Shown here: one piece after another, positions 22,541 to 34,900 of the stretch
Position numbering within the stretch: position 1 is the first letter of the stretch
Layout of the letters: each line of letters opens with the position of its first letter
Assembly: GCF_032884065.1 (NCBI RefSeq)
Contig: NC_088881.1
Coordinates: forward strand, 10,451,147 to 10,515,146
From: Artemia franciscana
Taxonomy: Eukaryota > Arthropoda > Branchiopoda > Anostraca > Artemiidae
Length of the DNA stretch: 64,000 bases
Direction: 5' to 3'
Translations under genes and position numbers: made by a program
The notes under the pieces: model-generated
Database searches by the model: none
Told to the model about the DNA's origin: nothing
Seen by the model: only the letters and a program-made list of their open reading frames with translations

Positions 22541-23679
22541 GTATAATTTCCGCTTAATATTCTTAGCAGCTGAATGTGCGTTTCTCTCTGTTGTTTTTAC
22601 ATATGGAACTTGGAAAATATATGATCAGTATTACCACCTGTCAAAAAATGGCTATTACTTGATATATTGTATAAAAATTATTCTAATTATTTTAAATTAT
22701 TTAGAATTCCCTAAAAATTTTTAGGACTGCTATTATTGATTTTAAAGGTAAAGATCACCATCTAGTAGTGTCTAGAGTTATTCAAGGAAGGGTAATTACC
22801 TTCTAAGAGGCTATGTAGAAGGTAAACTCCAAGATGAGAGTTTGAGAGAAACTCTCAAGGAACATTTGAATACTAAATTGCTGAGTTTAAAATTTGACAA
22901 TCTAGAAGATGGATGAAATAATTTTACGGAAATAATTTGTGAAGTTGTTGATGGTGTCTTAGGGAAGTAAGTTAGAAACGCAGCTAGGAATACTATTGAA
23001 AATGCTTTATGTGAGAAGAAGGGCGTTGTTCAAGGATTGTGTGGGTGACAGAACATATGAAAATATGAACCGAGGAGCTGTGAAGTGGAGACCATCGATA
23101 AAATTGCCAAGAATCTAGAAGATGCAGGTAGACGCCATAATTGAAAAATATTCTACTAATATGTTAATAAATTGAGAGGGAGTAGTCTGGACTTGTTCCA
23201 GTTAAAGATAGGCCACAGGCCACAATTAAGAGGAACTTCCCAAAATCATTTAAGAGTAACTTCTTAGAAAAAATTGAAAATGAAAATGAAGAGCTTAAAT
23301 TTGACAATGTAGAAGATAAATGGAATAATTCTTAGGAAAATAGTTTGTGAAGCAGCAGAGAGAGTCTTCTGGAGGAAAGTTAGTAACGCAGCTAGGAATA
23401 TTAGGTAAAACACTTTATGCTGGGTAGGAAAGAGGAGGAGTTTATAAAAGTAGTATTTGAGCTGTAAGTCTTTGAGGTAATTTTTGAGAATAAGAGGAAT
23501 ATACAGAATACAGAAGATATTAAAATGTGAATTGGAGAGTTGTGAAGTAGAGGCCATGGGTAAAATTGCTAAGGATCTGGAAGGTGCAGCCAAACGGTAT
23601 AATATTGAAATATTGTATTCATTGACATTGAGGCACTGAGAGGGAGTAAATCCCCGAGATTTGCCCCATTTAAAGAAAA
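22541..23679. other. Spacer between the two globin exon copies
   Basis: The plus strand has decayed sequence with two related blocks (22860-22990 and 23260-23420: GAGCTTAAATTTGACAATGTAGAAGAT...) about 400 bp apart. No haem-pocket globin exon lies between the two bridging exons, as a working gene would need. Confidence 0.5.
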
Positions 23680-24284
23680 CAAGAGCTAAGAGCTCATATG
23701 GCACTTGTGACAAGGCGAGAAGAGCTAAGAGCCAAGAGATCATGTGGTATGAGCTCTAACAAAATTCTATGAATCAATAGTTTGATTTAAAAAGGAAAAT
23801 AAGAGGCTTAATGCCGGTCAGGATTTAAAATAAGAGCTCTGAGTCACGATGTCCTTCTAAATATCAAAATTCATTAAGATCCGATCACCCACTCGTAAGT
23901 TATAAATACCTAATTTTTTCTAATTTTTCCTCTCCCTTTAGCCCCCCAGATGGTCGAATCTGGGAAAACGACTTTATCAAGTCAAATTGTGCAGCTCCCT
24001 GACACGCCCACCAATTTTCATCGTCCTAGCACGTCCAGAAGCACCAAACTCGCCAAATCACTGAACCCCTCCCCCCAACTCCCCCAAAGAGAGCGAATCC
24101 AGTACGATTCTGTCAATCACGTATCAAGGACATTTGTTTATTCTATCCACCAAGCTTCATCCCGATTCCTCCACTCCAAGTGTTTTTCCAAGATTTTCCC
24201 CTCCAACTCCCCCCAATAGCTCTGAGACATGAATTCCTTCTAAAAATCAAATTTCATTAAGATCCGATCATCTATTCGCAAGAT

Positions 24285-24934
24285 GAACTTGAAGAAATGA
24301 ACTTGAACTTGAACTTGAACGGACTAAAATATACGTATTGAGATAGCAAAGCACACTACTCCCCAATTTTTTTTTTTTTTTTTTTGCTGAAAAGTACCTT
24401 TGGAAAACGACGGAACCGGTAGTTTTGAGATCTCCACTGACTTTTGTCCAGCTTTCCTGGATATTTGCAACATCCACACAGCTGAGACCAGTGACTTCAA
24501 GGTCCATCTGACGTTTCAAGGGTCCATCCTCAAGAACATTGACTATGTTGTCCCAACCCCTTCTCCAAGCAGCAAGGTCAGCAGATTCCACACCTCTTTG
24601 CTTCAGTTCATCAATGAAGGCATAAGAAAACGCCTAAAAAAGTATTAGTATAATTTCCGCTTAATATTCTTAGCAGCTGAATGTGCGTTTCTCTCTGTTG
24701 TTTTTACATATGGAACTTGGAAAGTACTGGAAGAATGATCAGTATTACCACCTGTCAAAAAATGGTTGTGTTATTGTATCTTTGCCGTCATGTTTATCTT
24801 TGTATTGTAGTGTGTTATTATTTTATCTTTGTCTAGGCCTAGTTTTTCGAGCTTGTCTCCCCATGGGCCTATGTCATTTATATATACATGTATGTGCGAT
24901 TAATAAATAAATGAACTTGAAATGAACTTGAACT
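24285..24934. mobile_element. 650 bp insertion with 12 bp target duplication, carrying a globin exon
   Basis: Flanked by TATTCGCAAGAT at 24273-24284 and 24935-24946, with the host repeat continuous outside. Both inner edges carry GAACTTGAACTTGAAC repeats. The right part (24770-24930) ends GTGCGATTAATAAATAAATGAACTTGAAC, like a LINE 3' end. The left part is the copy of the globin exon and its intron flanks. The duplication length fits LINE-driven retroposition. Orientation is uncertain. Confidence 0.65.
24398..24633 (-). pseudogene. Polymeric globin bridging exon, copy 2
   Basis: Nearly identical to the exon at 22291-22526, with the same length, the same splice acceptor (TTTTTTAG) and the same donor (AG|GTACTTTT). 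Changes include Ile to Leu in VTGxSC and Ala to Asp in the linker (EDG). The intronic A-run downstream is longer here. Similarity extends about 80 bp beyond the donor and about 120 bp beyond the acceptor. As it lies inside a retroposed insertion it is a displaced copy, although both splice sites still look usable. Confidence 0.75.
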
Positions 24935-26426
24935 TATTCGCAAGATAAAAATACCCCAATTTTCCCGTTTTCCAAAAATTCCGGTTTTCCCCTCCAACTC
25001 CCCCCAATGTCACAGGATCTGGTCGGAATCCCCCAACTCCCCCAAATAGATCTGATCCGGTGATGTTGATCATGTATCTAGGATTTATGCTTATTTTTCC
25101 TACCAAGTTTCATCCCGATCTCTCCACTCTAAGCGTTTTCCAAGATTTCCAGTTTCCCCCTCAAACTCCTCCCAATGTCATCGAATCCGGCCAGGATTTA
25201 AAATAAGAGCTCTGAGACACGAGATCCTTTTAAATATACACGAGAATACGTGTAAAAATACACGAGATCATATTTCATTAAGATCCAATAACCTGTTCGT
25301 AAGTTAAAATGACCTAATTTTTTCTAATTTTTCCAAATTAACCGTCCTTTTACTCCCCCCCCTCCCCCAGACGGTCGAATCGGTGAAGTGACTATTTCTA
25401 ATTTAATCTGGTGCGGTCCCTGACACAGCTGCCAACTTTCATCGTCCTAGCTCATCTGGAAATGCCTGAACTAGAAACTAAACTGACTCACAACAAAACT
25501 GACCTTTTTGAGGAGTTTCTGGTTCTTTTTAAAATCACTGCAAATTTATATTCATAACAACATTTTCCTATTAAAATCAATGAAAATAGTATTTATCATT
25601 CTTAAATAAACTACTAATAGCCATTTTTTTCTCACCAGCATGTTCTTATAGAAACATGTTCTGAAACATTTGGTTAATATAGGCTCTTTTGAGCCCTTTC
25701 AACTCCTTAAAGGCTCAAAATTTAATTTTACCCAGTAGGATTCATTGAATAATAATTTATTCACTTTCATCCTATCTAAATTATTTTGCAAACTTCCAAT
25801 TTACCGAAAGTTGCACTAATTAGAGGAGCAAAAAATACTGATGGGGGAGTCAAATTTTAACAGTTCCCTCCTAAAACTAATTTTGTGTCCGCCTCTTAAG
25901 TGGAGTACTGCCAAAATCTTCAGATTTTCAAGGGGACATACCCGAAACTTATCCTCCTTGCGTGGATCGTATGATGGCCATGTAAAATATACCTTTTTTC
26001 ATAGTAGGACAACCACCAACCTCAAATTAAAACCCTTATACTTCTGCCTCAGATTTTCAGATATTTCAAAAATTAAAAAAATATCAAGAAAAAATAAATT
26101 CAAACTCACGAAGGTATATTCAAGTTTCAAGCAACTTCGTTGTTTCCCTTCTTGCCGTCCAAACTCAACTGACACTTTCAAATAAAATTGTTTATGTCGA
26201 ATTATCGATATGGTATAGTTTTGTGAATGGAATACTTTTGCTAACGTGGAAAAACGGTCGAAATGCTATTTGTCTGGTGAAAAAGTGTTTTACGCTACTG
26301 GGTAATATTGATAATTTCTTTTTATCTAATTTGGGTATTGGAAACCGATTTATTTGACGCCTTCATGCTTAATAATTATAGAAAATAAGTTTTTCAAAGT
26401 AAACTACCAGATCAATTTGACAATCC

Positions 26427-26431
<5 letters not shown>

Positions 26432-26484
<53 letters not shown>
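26432..26484. repeat. Poly(A) run of about 53 bases
   Basis: The other copy of the block (39443-39480) has short A-runs separated by GAC at this point. Confidence 0.9.
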
Positions 26485-26486
<2 letters not shown>

Positions 26487-26614
26487 CAAAAAAGGCATGG
26501 TACCTGTGTACTTAATAGTACACGTAAACACTCGAGAAGTGAAGTCAGGTCAATTCTAATGAAATATGCCAAAATATGATGAAAATGTAATACTTTAGAA
26601 ACAAGTTTCGGCTC

Positions 26615-27240
26615 TATATTTGCACATTAGGGGGAGTGAGGGTAAAGTATAGCGGGTCTGCATACAAAATATGTTTGCTACAATTATTCTACATGTTATG
26701 AAGTAAAAATTGTTTTTTAACTTAGCGCTGTCCGATTAGATTACCCCCACCCGACCCCTAATATCCAAATATATAGCCCAAATTATATAAGTCCAATGGG
26801 TACTTATCGGTTATATAATAGAATTTCGATCACGAATGATGTGAGCATAACACAAGAAACTGGTCAAGCAACTTCTTTATACCACACAATTAGCTTTGGT
26901 TTGGTTACAAAACGAATTATAACTATATTTTATTTATGTATTTAGTTTGTATTTTGGTTTGGTATGGTTTATGCAAACAAATTTGGGCTATATGTTTGCA
27001 CATTAGGGGTGGGGTGGGAGTAAAGCATAGTATATATTAAATACAGCAATCGTGAGTTTGCGTATTTAATATATGCTATGCTTTACCCCCACCCCCCTAA
27101 CGTGCAAATATATAGCCCAAATTTGTTTCTAAACTATTATATATTAATCATATTTTGTTTCATTTCATTAGCATTAATCGAACTCCACTTCCCAAGTGTC
27201 TATTATATAACCGATAAGTACCGTCCAATGTATTCTGTCA
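26615..27240. repeat. Foldback element with nested inverted repeats
   Basis: Inner arms: CAAATTTGGGCTATATGTTTGC... (26979-27045) pair with 27060-27126. Outer arms: GGGTACTTATCGGTTATATAATAGA (about 26797-26822) pair with TCTATTATATAACCGATAAGTAC (27198-27222). Homologues are at 39600-40230 and, more diverged, at 43300-43560. No protein is encoded; a MITE or foldback transposon is likely. Confidence 0.65.
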
Positions 27241-27711
27241 CCCGTCACTTGCTTTCCACTGCGCTTAAGCTAATTGTCTCTTGATACAGACAAATAAAAC
27301 CGGTTTGTTCTCAAATGTGTACCTTTATGTACACAAGTACCAAAAATATTAATCAAACAGTTCGTGGTAACGGACTGTAGTAAGAAGCGACTCGGCTCAA
27401 TAGTAACCGAAATTCGTAAAAATGGAACTGTGTCAAAAAAAATTGACAATTTATTGGGGAGGATGACATCCCCCACCCAATTACTGCTCTCAGCACAAGG
27501 GTTGTAAGTTATGCCCCAAGGGCACATAATCTTTTAATGGAAAGTGTGGTCACAAAAACTCCGGAATGGACTCATTTGATTAGAAATGGAATGTTCTATT
27601 GCCCTTTTTGTGAGTCCAAGTGGTTAGAGGGCAGACAATCCCCCCCAAACGTCGTATTTTCCACAAATGCATCCAATAATCCATTTTCGAGGAAGAGCTA
27701 GAGAAAAGAAT

Positions 27712-28985
27712 TGTAGAAAGAAAGCAAGAGAGCTAGTATGGATAATAAAACGAAGGAAATTATTAGAATATTATAATAATCAGTTCAGTTAGGCTTCTGC
27801 ATTTTCTTATTTATCTTCTTTCTCCAGTCATTTCAAATAGAAATGGTGGTTGTATAATGTTTAGAGGGCTTGTGAAATTGGAAAGTTCGAGCGTCCTTTT
27901 AAAGAGACGAAAGTGGTTTTATTTATTCTAAACAAAGGTTTAAATATTTTGCATATAACAAATTTGCCTTCGATGGCTGAATACGCCGAATGCCTTTCGA
28001 TGGCTGACACGCCGAATCTAATGGTGTCATTTTCATTAAGATTCTACGCCTTTTAGTCCTTTTTTCGAAAATTAGACAAATTTTCTCAAAATCGTAGCTT
28101 TTGATGGGTAAAACCAAACTTGATGAAACTTATATATTTAAAATCAGAATAAAAATCCAATTCGTTTTGATTTATCTATTAGTATCAAAATTCCATTTTT
28201 TAGAGTTTCGGTTACTATTGAGCGAAGTCGCTCCTTACTACAGTTCAATACTACGAACTGTTTGATGATTAGAATTTAAGCTACAAGAAATAACTATTCT
28301 CTGCTTGGTCAGTCATAATATTCACTTCTTAATTTTATGCACATAAAACTAACTCACAGTTGTTAAGGCATTCTGAGCTTGGAAATGTAAAATATAAAAA
28401 AAACTGACGCAGCCATCTATGCTGTTTATAAAAACATATTTCTACATGGATGGCGTTGATTGTAAAATAATTCCCACTAAAATCTTTCCATCCATCTCAG
28501 TTTTCTACAGTTCAGAATTTAATTAAAACAATATTAATTTTTGTCTCGAAACTATGCTTTGAAAGAACAAAAAATAATCAAAAAGTATGCTCGGCCTTTG
28601 CCTATCAGTTACGATATCTTGTATGCATGGACCTGCCATAACCGACTCCCTACCCTTCACTTTTTTTCTCTTGTTCGCTTGCATGCTATGATTTTAATAT
28701 TAAGATAATACTAATATTTAACTAAATGGAGTCTAATTTCCAGTTTACAAACCAAGAAAGATCAAAGCCCGTAAGATACGTCTGTTTTCAAAAATCACAT
28801 AAAAAAAAAAAACTGCAAGCCAAAGTTTAGAATCTGTCCAGTACAGTATTTATCCGGCAAAATGAATTAACAGAAGAGTCCCTAGAAACATATAGTCAAC
28901 ATTCTATGCACCGTCCAATAACATCCCCCTCATTCTCCCCCTTACTTCAGATAAATTTAATTATTTATTTATTAATAAATATTCA
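27712..28985. repeat. Dispersed repeat, copy B (parallel of 2041-2880)
   Basis: 27985-28985 follows 2041-2880 closely (GCCGAATCTAATGGTGTCATT through CCCCTCATTCTCCCCCTTACTTC), with an extra ~130 bp insertion near 28545-28690. The 28195-28265 part is the CAAACAGTTCGTGG-family end in reverse orientation. Confidence 0.65.
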
Positions 28986-30489
28986 AAAAAAAATTTACTA
29001 GCGATCAGATGAGAAGTGAAAGGGCCAAAAGTTGAAGCCTTCTTCATTTACTGTGTAAAATATGTTCGTATTAATGCATTCACTCAATTATTTTAGCGAC
29101 ATTAATGGGTAATCAAGTGTGAAATGAAAGAGAAAAAATGGGAAGTAAACAAAATGGTGGTACGCTCCATCCTCTTGCGCCCTGTCTGTGTTGATCATTT
29201 TTGCAAAGAATTTTCATTCATATATTCTTTCCTGTACAGGATAAAGCATTAAGTTTGCAAAAAGCAGAAACAGTAACAAATAGCAAACTTAAGTTTATTT
29301 TCCGGTCAATTTTTTACCCTAAGAAATGGATTGAATTAAAATGTTTTAATTCCAACAACCTCTGCTCTACGGAGTCCCATAATTTCCTCCCCCAATACTT
29401 TTGACAAAATAAATTGTTTATGTGCTAGAGTTAAACCATTGCTCAGGTTCCAATTACCAGGGACTAGATGAAAAGTTAAAGGTTCGAAAGGTGTGTAAAC
29501 GCAAATCCCAGGAAACTAGAACTGCATGTCTATGATTGACATTTATAAGAAATGTATCTCAACAGCCCTAAACAGACAATTCCACTTTCCCCTTGACTTC
29601 AACTATCCGTCTAGCCTTGCATGAAAGGTCGTTGCCGAACTTACTCGGATGTTAGAGTTCGAACTGAAAAGTTTAAATCTCTAATTGACCGAAAAGGGTA
29701 CATCTCAAGCCAACTCAGACTATACATACCCTTTCTTTTCCTCTGGGTGTAATATTAAGACCCCAGCAAAACTTCCCAGTCAATCGGCTTTAAACTACCA
29801 TATCCATTAAATCAATTCAATAATTAGTTCCATTTAATTTTTTTTATAATCGATTTTATGCTATTATTGTATCTCATACAAACAATAAAACCAAATGCAA
29901 GTATATTAAATTCGATTAAATAGTTCAATAATAATAAATTAATTATGTTAAAATACTAAAACAGACTAACCAAATCATTTTTCAGAATAATGAAAGGTTT
30001 AGAGTTGCACCCATTTTCGTTGCCATGCTAAACTGTGCATAAACATTAGCAAGTTAATTAAGTTTTATTTATTAATTAGCAAGTTAAATTTGCAAATTTA
30101 TTATTGATTAAGTTTGACAACTTTTGATCAATAACAATTCAAAAAGTAACATCCCCAGAATCAAAAAGGCAGCTATACCTTTCAATGAAAGTTATACCTT
30201 TTGAACTGATTGATGAAATCTGTTTTTAGTCCTTTTTTTTCTCTTGATACCCCTTTTCTATAAAGTGAAATTTTCAATTTCTGTCTTTAATCGTTGGTCA
30301 AGTCTAAACAATCTCAGACAAACAGGGGTAAATACAAAAATTATATCAGTTATAGAAAATGCTTCTCCAGAATAGCCTAACTATAGAACAAACATATCAA
30401 CTAAAGAACATATAAATCATAGGCAGCTCCATAGCGCTTCCAAGCTAAGAGCAATGTGGGTAAAATGTATTATTATTTTATGTTTTTTT
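28986..30489. other. AT-rich sequence, nothing recognised
   Basis: No repeated segment, coding signal or RNA gene was noticed on either strand. Confidence 0.4.
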
Positions 30490-31900
30490 ATACCAGGGCA
30501 TTTCGTATAGAAGCTGTAGTAGAAACTTCAAAAAGGGCTCATTCGATTGGAAACTCCAATCACACCAATCAAAATTTTGAGATAGCCGTTTTGTTCAAAG
30601 TAATTATGTCTTTGAGGACAAATTCCCCTCCCCCCCTCGAACTATAAGGGCAAAGGTTGTAAGTTATGCCCTGGGAGCCTGTAATGTATATACAGAAAAG
30701 GTGATCGTATAAACTTCGGAGGGGGGTCATATGATTGGTAATCAGAAGTTCTCGTGCCCTTCTTAAGATTCAGAGTGATAGAAGGGTAGACCCCCTCCCC
30801 CCAAACCACATATTTTCCCAAAATAAATGTTGTAGAAATTTTGAGATGGCCATTTGTTGTCTTAGAAACTTCAAAAAGAGCTCATTCGATTGGAAATTAC
30901 AAGGGCTAGTGCTCTTTTTAATAGTCAAAATTGATTGGAGGGTAACTAACCCCCCCCCCACACACTACCACAAATTCCCCAAAGACATGCAATCAATATT
31001 TTGAGATAACCATTTTTTCAGGATGGTTGAAGGGTCTGGAAATTATGCCTTTGAGGATGACATCCCCCACCCAATTACAGCTATCAGCACATAGGCTGTG
31101 AGTTATGCCCCAAGGGCATATAATCTTTTTATGAAAAGCGTGATCGCAAAAACTCCGGAATGGACTCATTTGATTAGAAATAGAATGTTCTATTACCCTT
31201 TTTATGAGTCAAAGGGGTCGGAGGGTAGCCAATCCCCCCTCCCCAACGTCGTATTCTCCACAAATGCATCCAATAGAAATTTTGAGATAGCCATTGTTCA
31301 AGAAAAAGTCCAAGGATCATATAATAAGGCCTTTGGGGTTGACAGAATCCCCCAGAATCTGAGGGTAAGGGTTGTAAGCTATGTCTCAGGCACATAGAAG
31401 TTTTTTATGAAAGGGGTGGTTGTTCGAACTTTAGAAGAGTCTCATTTGACTTAAAATGTATAGTTCAAGTTCCCTTTTAAGTCAAACATTATGGAGAGCA
31501 GCTAGCCCCCCCCCTCCCCCTCTCCCTGACGTCCTCTTTTCCCAAAATGCATTTAGTCGAAATTGTGAGATATCTATTTTGTTACCAAAATTCCAAAAAT
31601 CATATGAAAATGTCTTTAGGGTGGACATAATCCCCCCAGAGCCCATGGGCAACAATTGCAAGTTATGCCCCAGCGCATATAAGGTTTTTATGGAATGGTT
31701 TGTCGTATAAGCTTTGGATCAGTTAGAGCTCATTTGATTGGAAGTCGGAAGTATTAGTGTCCTTTTTAAGAGTAGAAAATTAATGGAGGGCCATCAGTCC
31801 CCTCCAAGCCTATCCTTCACCAAAACATATCCGATTAAAATTTTAAGGGATTTATTTTCTTCACCCTTGTTGAAAGGTCCAATAATTATGTCTTTGGGGA
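30490..31900. repeat. Diverged ~285 bp tandem repeats
   Basis: Units marked by GTAAGTTATGCCC, then AAACTTC..GAGCTCATTTGATTGGAAAT, then GGAGGGTAGCCAATCCCCCC and ATTTTGAGATAGCCAT. The GTTATGCC mark recurs near 31100, 31377 and 31662 (277-285 bp apart), with an earlier one near 30662. Related single or double units lie at 27480-27710, 40470-40704, 51500-52250 and 53740-53960. Confidence 0.6.
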
Positions 31901-34900
31901 TGTAACCTTCCCCACAGTCCTCGGGACAATGGTCAACTAATTATAAATTCCGAAACACTTGATTTTCTGCTAAGTTTTGGTTTTCAGTTTGGATTGAAGC
32001 GGGTAAACCACGCGATGGATGGCTGCAATATTTGCTACAAATACTACTAAAACTACTCCCACTACTAAAACCACACTACTCCATTTGGCGTATTAAGGGG
32101 AAATTTGAACTAAACCAACACACTCCATATGCAAGCACATTGTAAAAATAGTGTATCCCAAGAATTGATTTGGGTATTAAGTTGGAATTTTTAGAGAATA
32201 ATTAAAGGGAATGATCATTTCAACTACTGCTAATACTACCGTTACTGCTACATTTACTACAAGTACAACTACTTCTATTGTAACTACTTGTAGGGCTAAG
32301 AGCATTGAGGTGAAAGTTCCAAGAAGTATATGAACATACAGGTTATCAAAAGGTCATATCAGTAATGTCATAACGATGGCTAATTGTATTAAGTTGAAAC
32401 TTCCTGGACTTTATGAGAAGGATGTTCTACTGACCAAAATGAAACAGGATGATTGTAATACTGCCGCTATTCAATATTATTACTAGTAATATCAATACTA
32501 CTACTGTGACTACTATTACAACTATGCCTAGGGTTATGAAGGTGAAATTAGTACACGCCCTCTACATGCATATTGTCAAAAGTGTTAAACAGCAAAATCT
32601 TAGGAACAGTTTGTTATGTGAAGTTGAAACTAACAGGGCTTGTTGTGAGGGATGTTGAACAAACAAAAAGAAAATATTTGCAGCTTAATAATACTGTTTC
32701 TACTCATACTACTGCTACTGTTACTATCATTACTACTTCTTTTACTACTGCCACTAAAGCTCAGGCAACTACAATTCATTTTACTGCTATTGCTACTGCT
32801 ACATCAAGTAAAACTAAGGATATTAAAGCAAAAATCTTTGAATATACAGAAACTGTATGCAACTAACTTGAAACACACTAAGCCCACACAGGTTGTCAAG
32901 CAGACGCATCAGAAATACTTCAAGAGCGGTTGACGGTGTGTATTAAGCTGAAACTTTCAGCGTGTGTTGAGGGGAATGTTGAAGAAACCAAAGGTGCTAT
33001 GCGTATACTGCTACCACAATTAAACGAAAAACTGTATGCATGTAAGTTTTCAAAAGGGTATATAAACAATATCATAGGCAACACCGCTCTGTAATAGCTA
33101 CGAATATAATTGACCTTTAAAAGGGGCTAATTCGATTCAAAATTAATAGTTCTGATGACTTTTTTAAGTGTAAAAAGAGATTGGAGGGAAAGCAGTCTTT
33201 CTCTCAAACCAATTCACCGCGTCCACTCAAAATTTTGATACAGTCGTGCTCAGCATAGTAGAACGGTCCAGTAATAATGTTTTTAGAGATATTAGGTGTG
33301 TCAGCCTTCCACAATGATGCAATTGGCCCATTATGTATTAAAACCAAATGTTGCTAAAAATAAATCAAAAGGCATTGTGTTTATAGTTGCCAATAAGACA
33401 CCTCAGCAATATATCGAGAACAATTTGGGGGTTCTAAGTTGAAACTTTATAAGATACTACTATTACTACTTCTGCTCTTACAATTTAAATATATCAAACA
33501 GTTCGTGGTAACCAACTGTAGTAAGGAGCGACCCAGCTCAATAGTAAACGAAACTCTAAAAAACGGAATTTTAATGCTAAAAGATACATCGAAAGAATCA
33601 AATTTTTATGCTGATTCTAAATATATAAGTTTCATCAAATTTAGTCTTTTTCATCAAAAGTTACGGGCCTGAGAAAATATGCATTATTTTGGAAAAATAA
33701 ATAAATAAATAAAACAAAACTAGTAATAAATAAAACAAAACTAGTAGTTTTTAACTTAAAAACTTAAAAATAAACAAAACAAAACTAGTTTTTTTAACTA
33801 AAAGCAAGGAGCGACATTAAAACTTAAAACTAACAGAAATTACTCCGTATATGAAATGGGTTGTCCCCTCCGCAATCCCTCGCTCTTTACGCTAAAGTTT
33901 GACTCTTTGCCACAATTCTACTTTTTAAAACAATTAAAAGCTTTAGCGTAAAGAGCGAGGGACTGCGAAGGGGATAACCCATTTCATATACGGAGTAATT
34001 TCTGTTGGTTTTAAGTTTTAATGTCGCTCCTTACTTTCATTAAAAAAAAACTAGTTTTGTTTTATTTAATATATAAATAAAAGTGTATCCAGGTTGTCAA
34101 AGAGCATAGATAGAATCTTTTGTGATTGATATTGTTTTATTTTTCAAGTCAACTTTAGAAGCTATAAAATTAAATTAAAAAATACTGTTCGTGTCAGGAT
34201 TAAAAATTGTTGAAAAAGTTTCTCCAACCTAAAAATAGCAACCCATACAATGAATTCTTATAGAAAGATCCGAGAAGATATCAAATAATAATCTTCCCGT
34301 GAAAAAAACCATGTCAATAAAAATGAACAAAAATTAAGTTAAAAACTTTTTCCACAAAACAAGTTTTTCAAAAAAAGGTAGAGCTCCATTAAGATAAGAA
34401 TGAGCAGAAATAAAGTCAAATAATCTTCCAAGCGTAAAACTACCGCAGATCATTATCAATAAGTAAATGAAACTCAAAACGAACAGAAATTACAATGAAT
34501 AGCCGAGTCAAAGTAATAACGAGCATAAATTAGCATGAGTAGGGCAGAAAACCCCATGCGTTCTCAAGACTAGAACATAATTTGCGCTTTACTGAAAACG
34601 AAATACGTTTGAAATATTGTCACTTTTCTTACTTTCATCAATAACAAATTATCAAAACTTTAAAGAACAAATATATGTCAATTAAACTAACAATCCAGGG
34701 TAATTTGTTTTTTGTTGTTTTTTTTTTCAGTAAAGCGCAAATATTGTAAATATTTTACTATTGTAAATATTGTAAATATTGCAAATAATGAGAAAAAAAA
34801 ACAATAAAAATCGGAGCCTTGTGGCCTTTACAATACGCAACGCTATAGTGTTGCATCTAATGTAAACTTTAAAGGGCCCTTGGGTGACAACGATATTTGT

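Larger units (their letters stand above)
23680..25480 (+). repeat. Element with internal ~290 bp tandem repeats, copy E1
   Basis: Starts at AAGAGCTAAGAGCTCATATGGCACTTGTGAC, as the copies at 35312 and 37620 do. It holds repeat units marked by GATTTAAAATAAGAGCTCTGAG and CCAAGATTTCCAGTTTCCCCCTCC. It is interrupted by the 24285-24934 insertion. Its end passes into the 2.5 kb block shared with 38.2-40.7 kb. Confidence 0.65.
25140..27711. repeat. 2.5 kb repeated block, copy 1
   Basis: Matches 38160-40704 in the same order at very high identity (offset about 13.0 kb). It includes a foldback element (26615-27240), a 53 bp poly(A) run at 26432-26484 and the start of a CAAACAGTTCGTGG repeat at 27355. 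The two copies end together near CGAGGAAGAGCTAGAGAAAAGAA. Confidence 0.8.

Noticed and set aside
23264..23743. 159-codon minus-strand frame with hydrophobic stretches
   Set aside because: No family resemblance. The plus strand shows a decayed, partly duplicated sequence and composition explains the open frame.
25841..26185. 114-codon open frame conserved in both copies of the 2.5 kb block (also 38850-39194)
   Set aside because: About ten of roughly a dozen base differences between the copies change the amino acid, so there is no sign of selection for protein. It is open only because the block was copied recently.
27078..27284. 68-codon frame repeated at 40073-40279
   Set aside because: Lies in the arm of a foldback element and encodes AT-rich filler.
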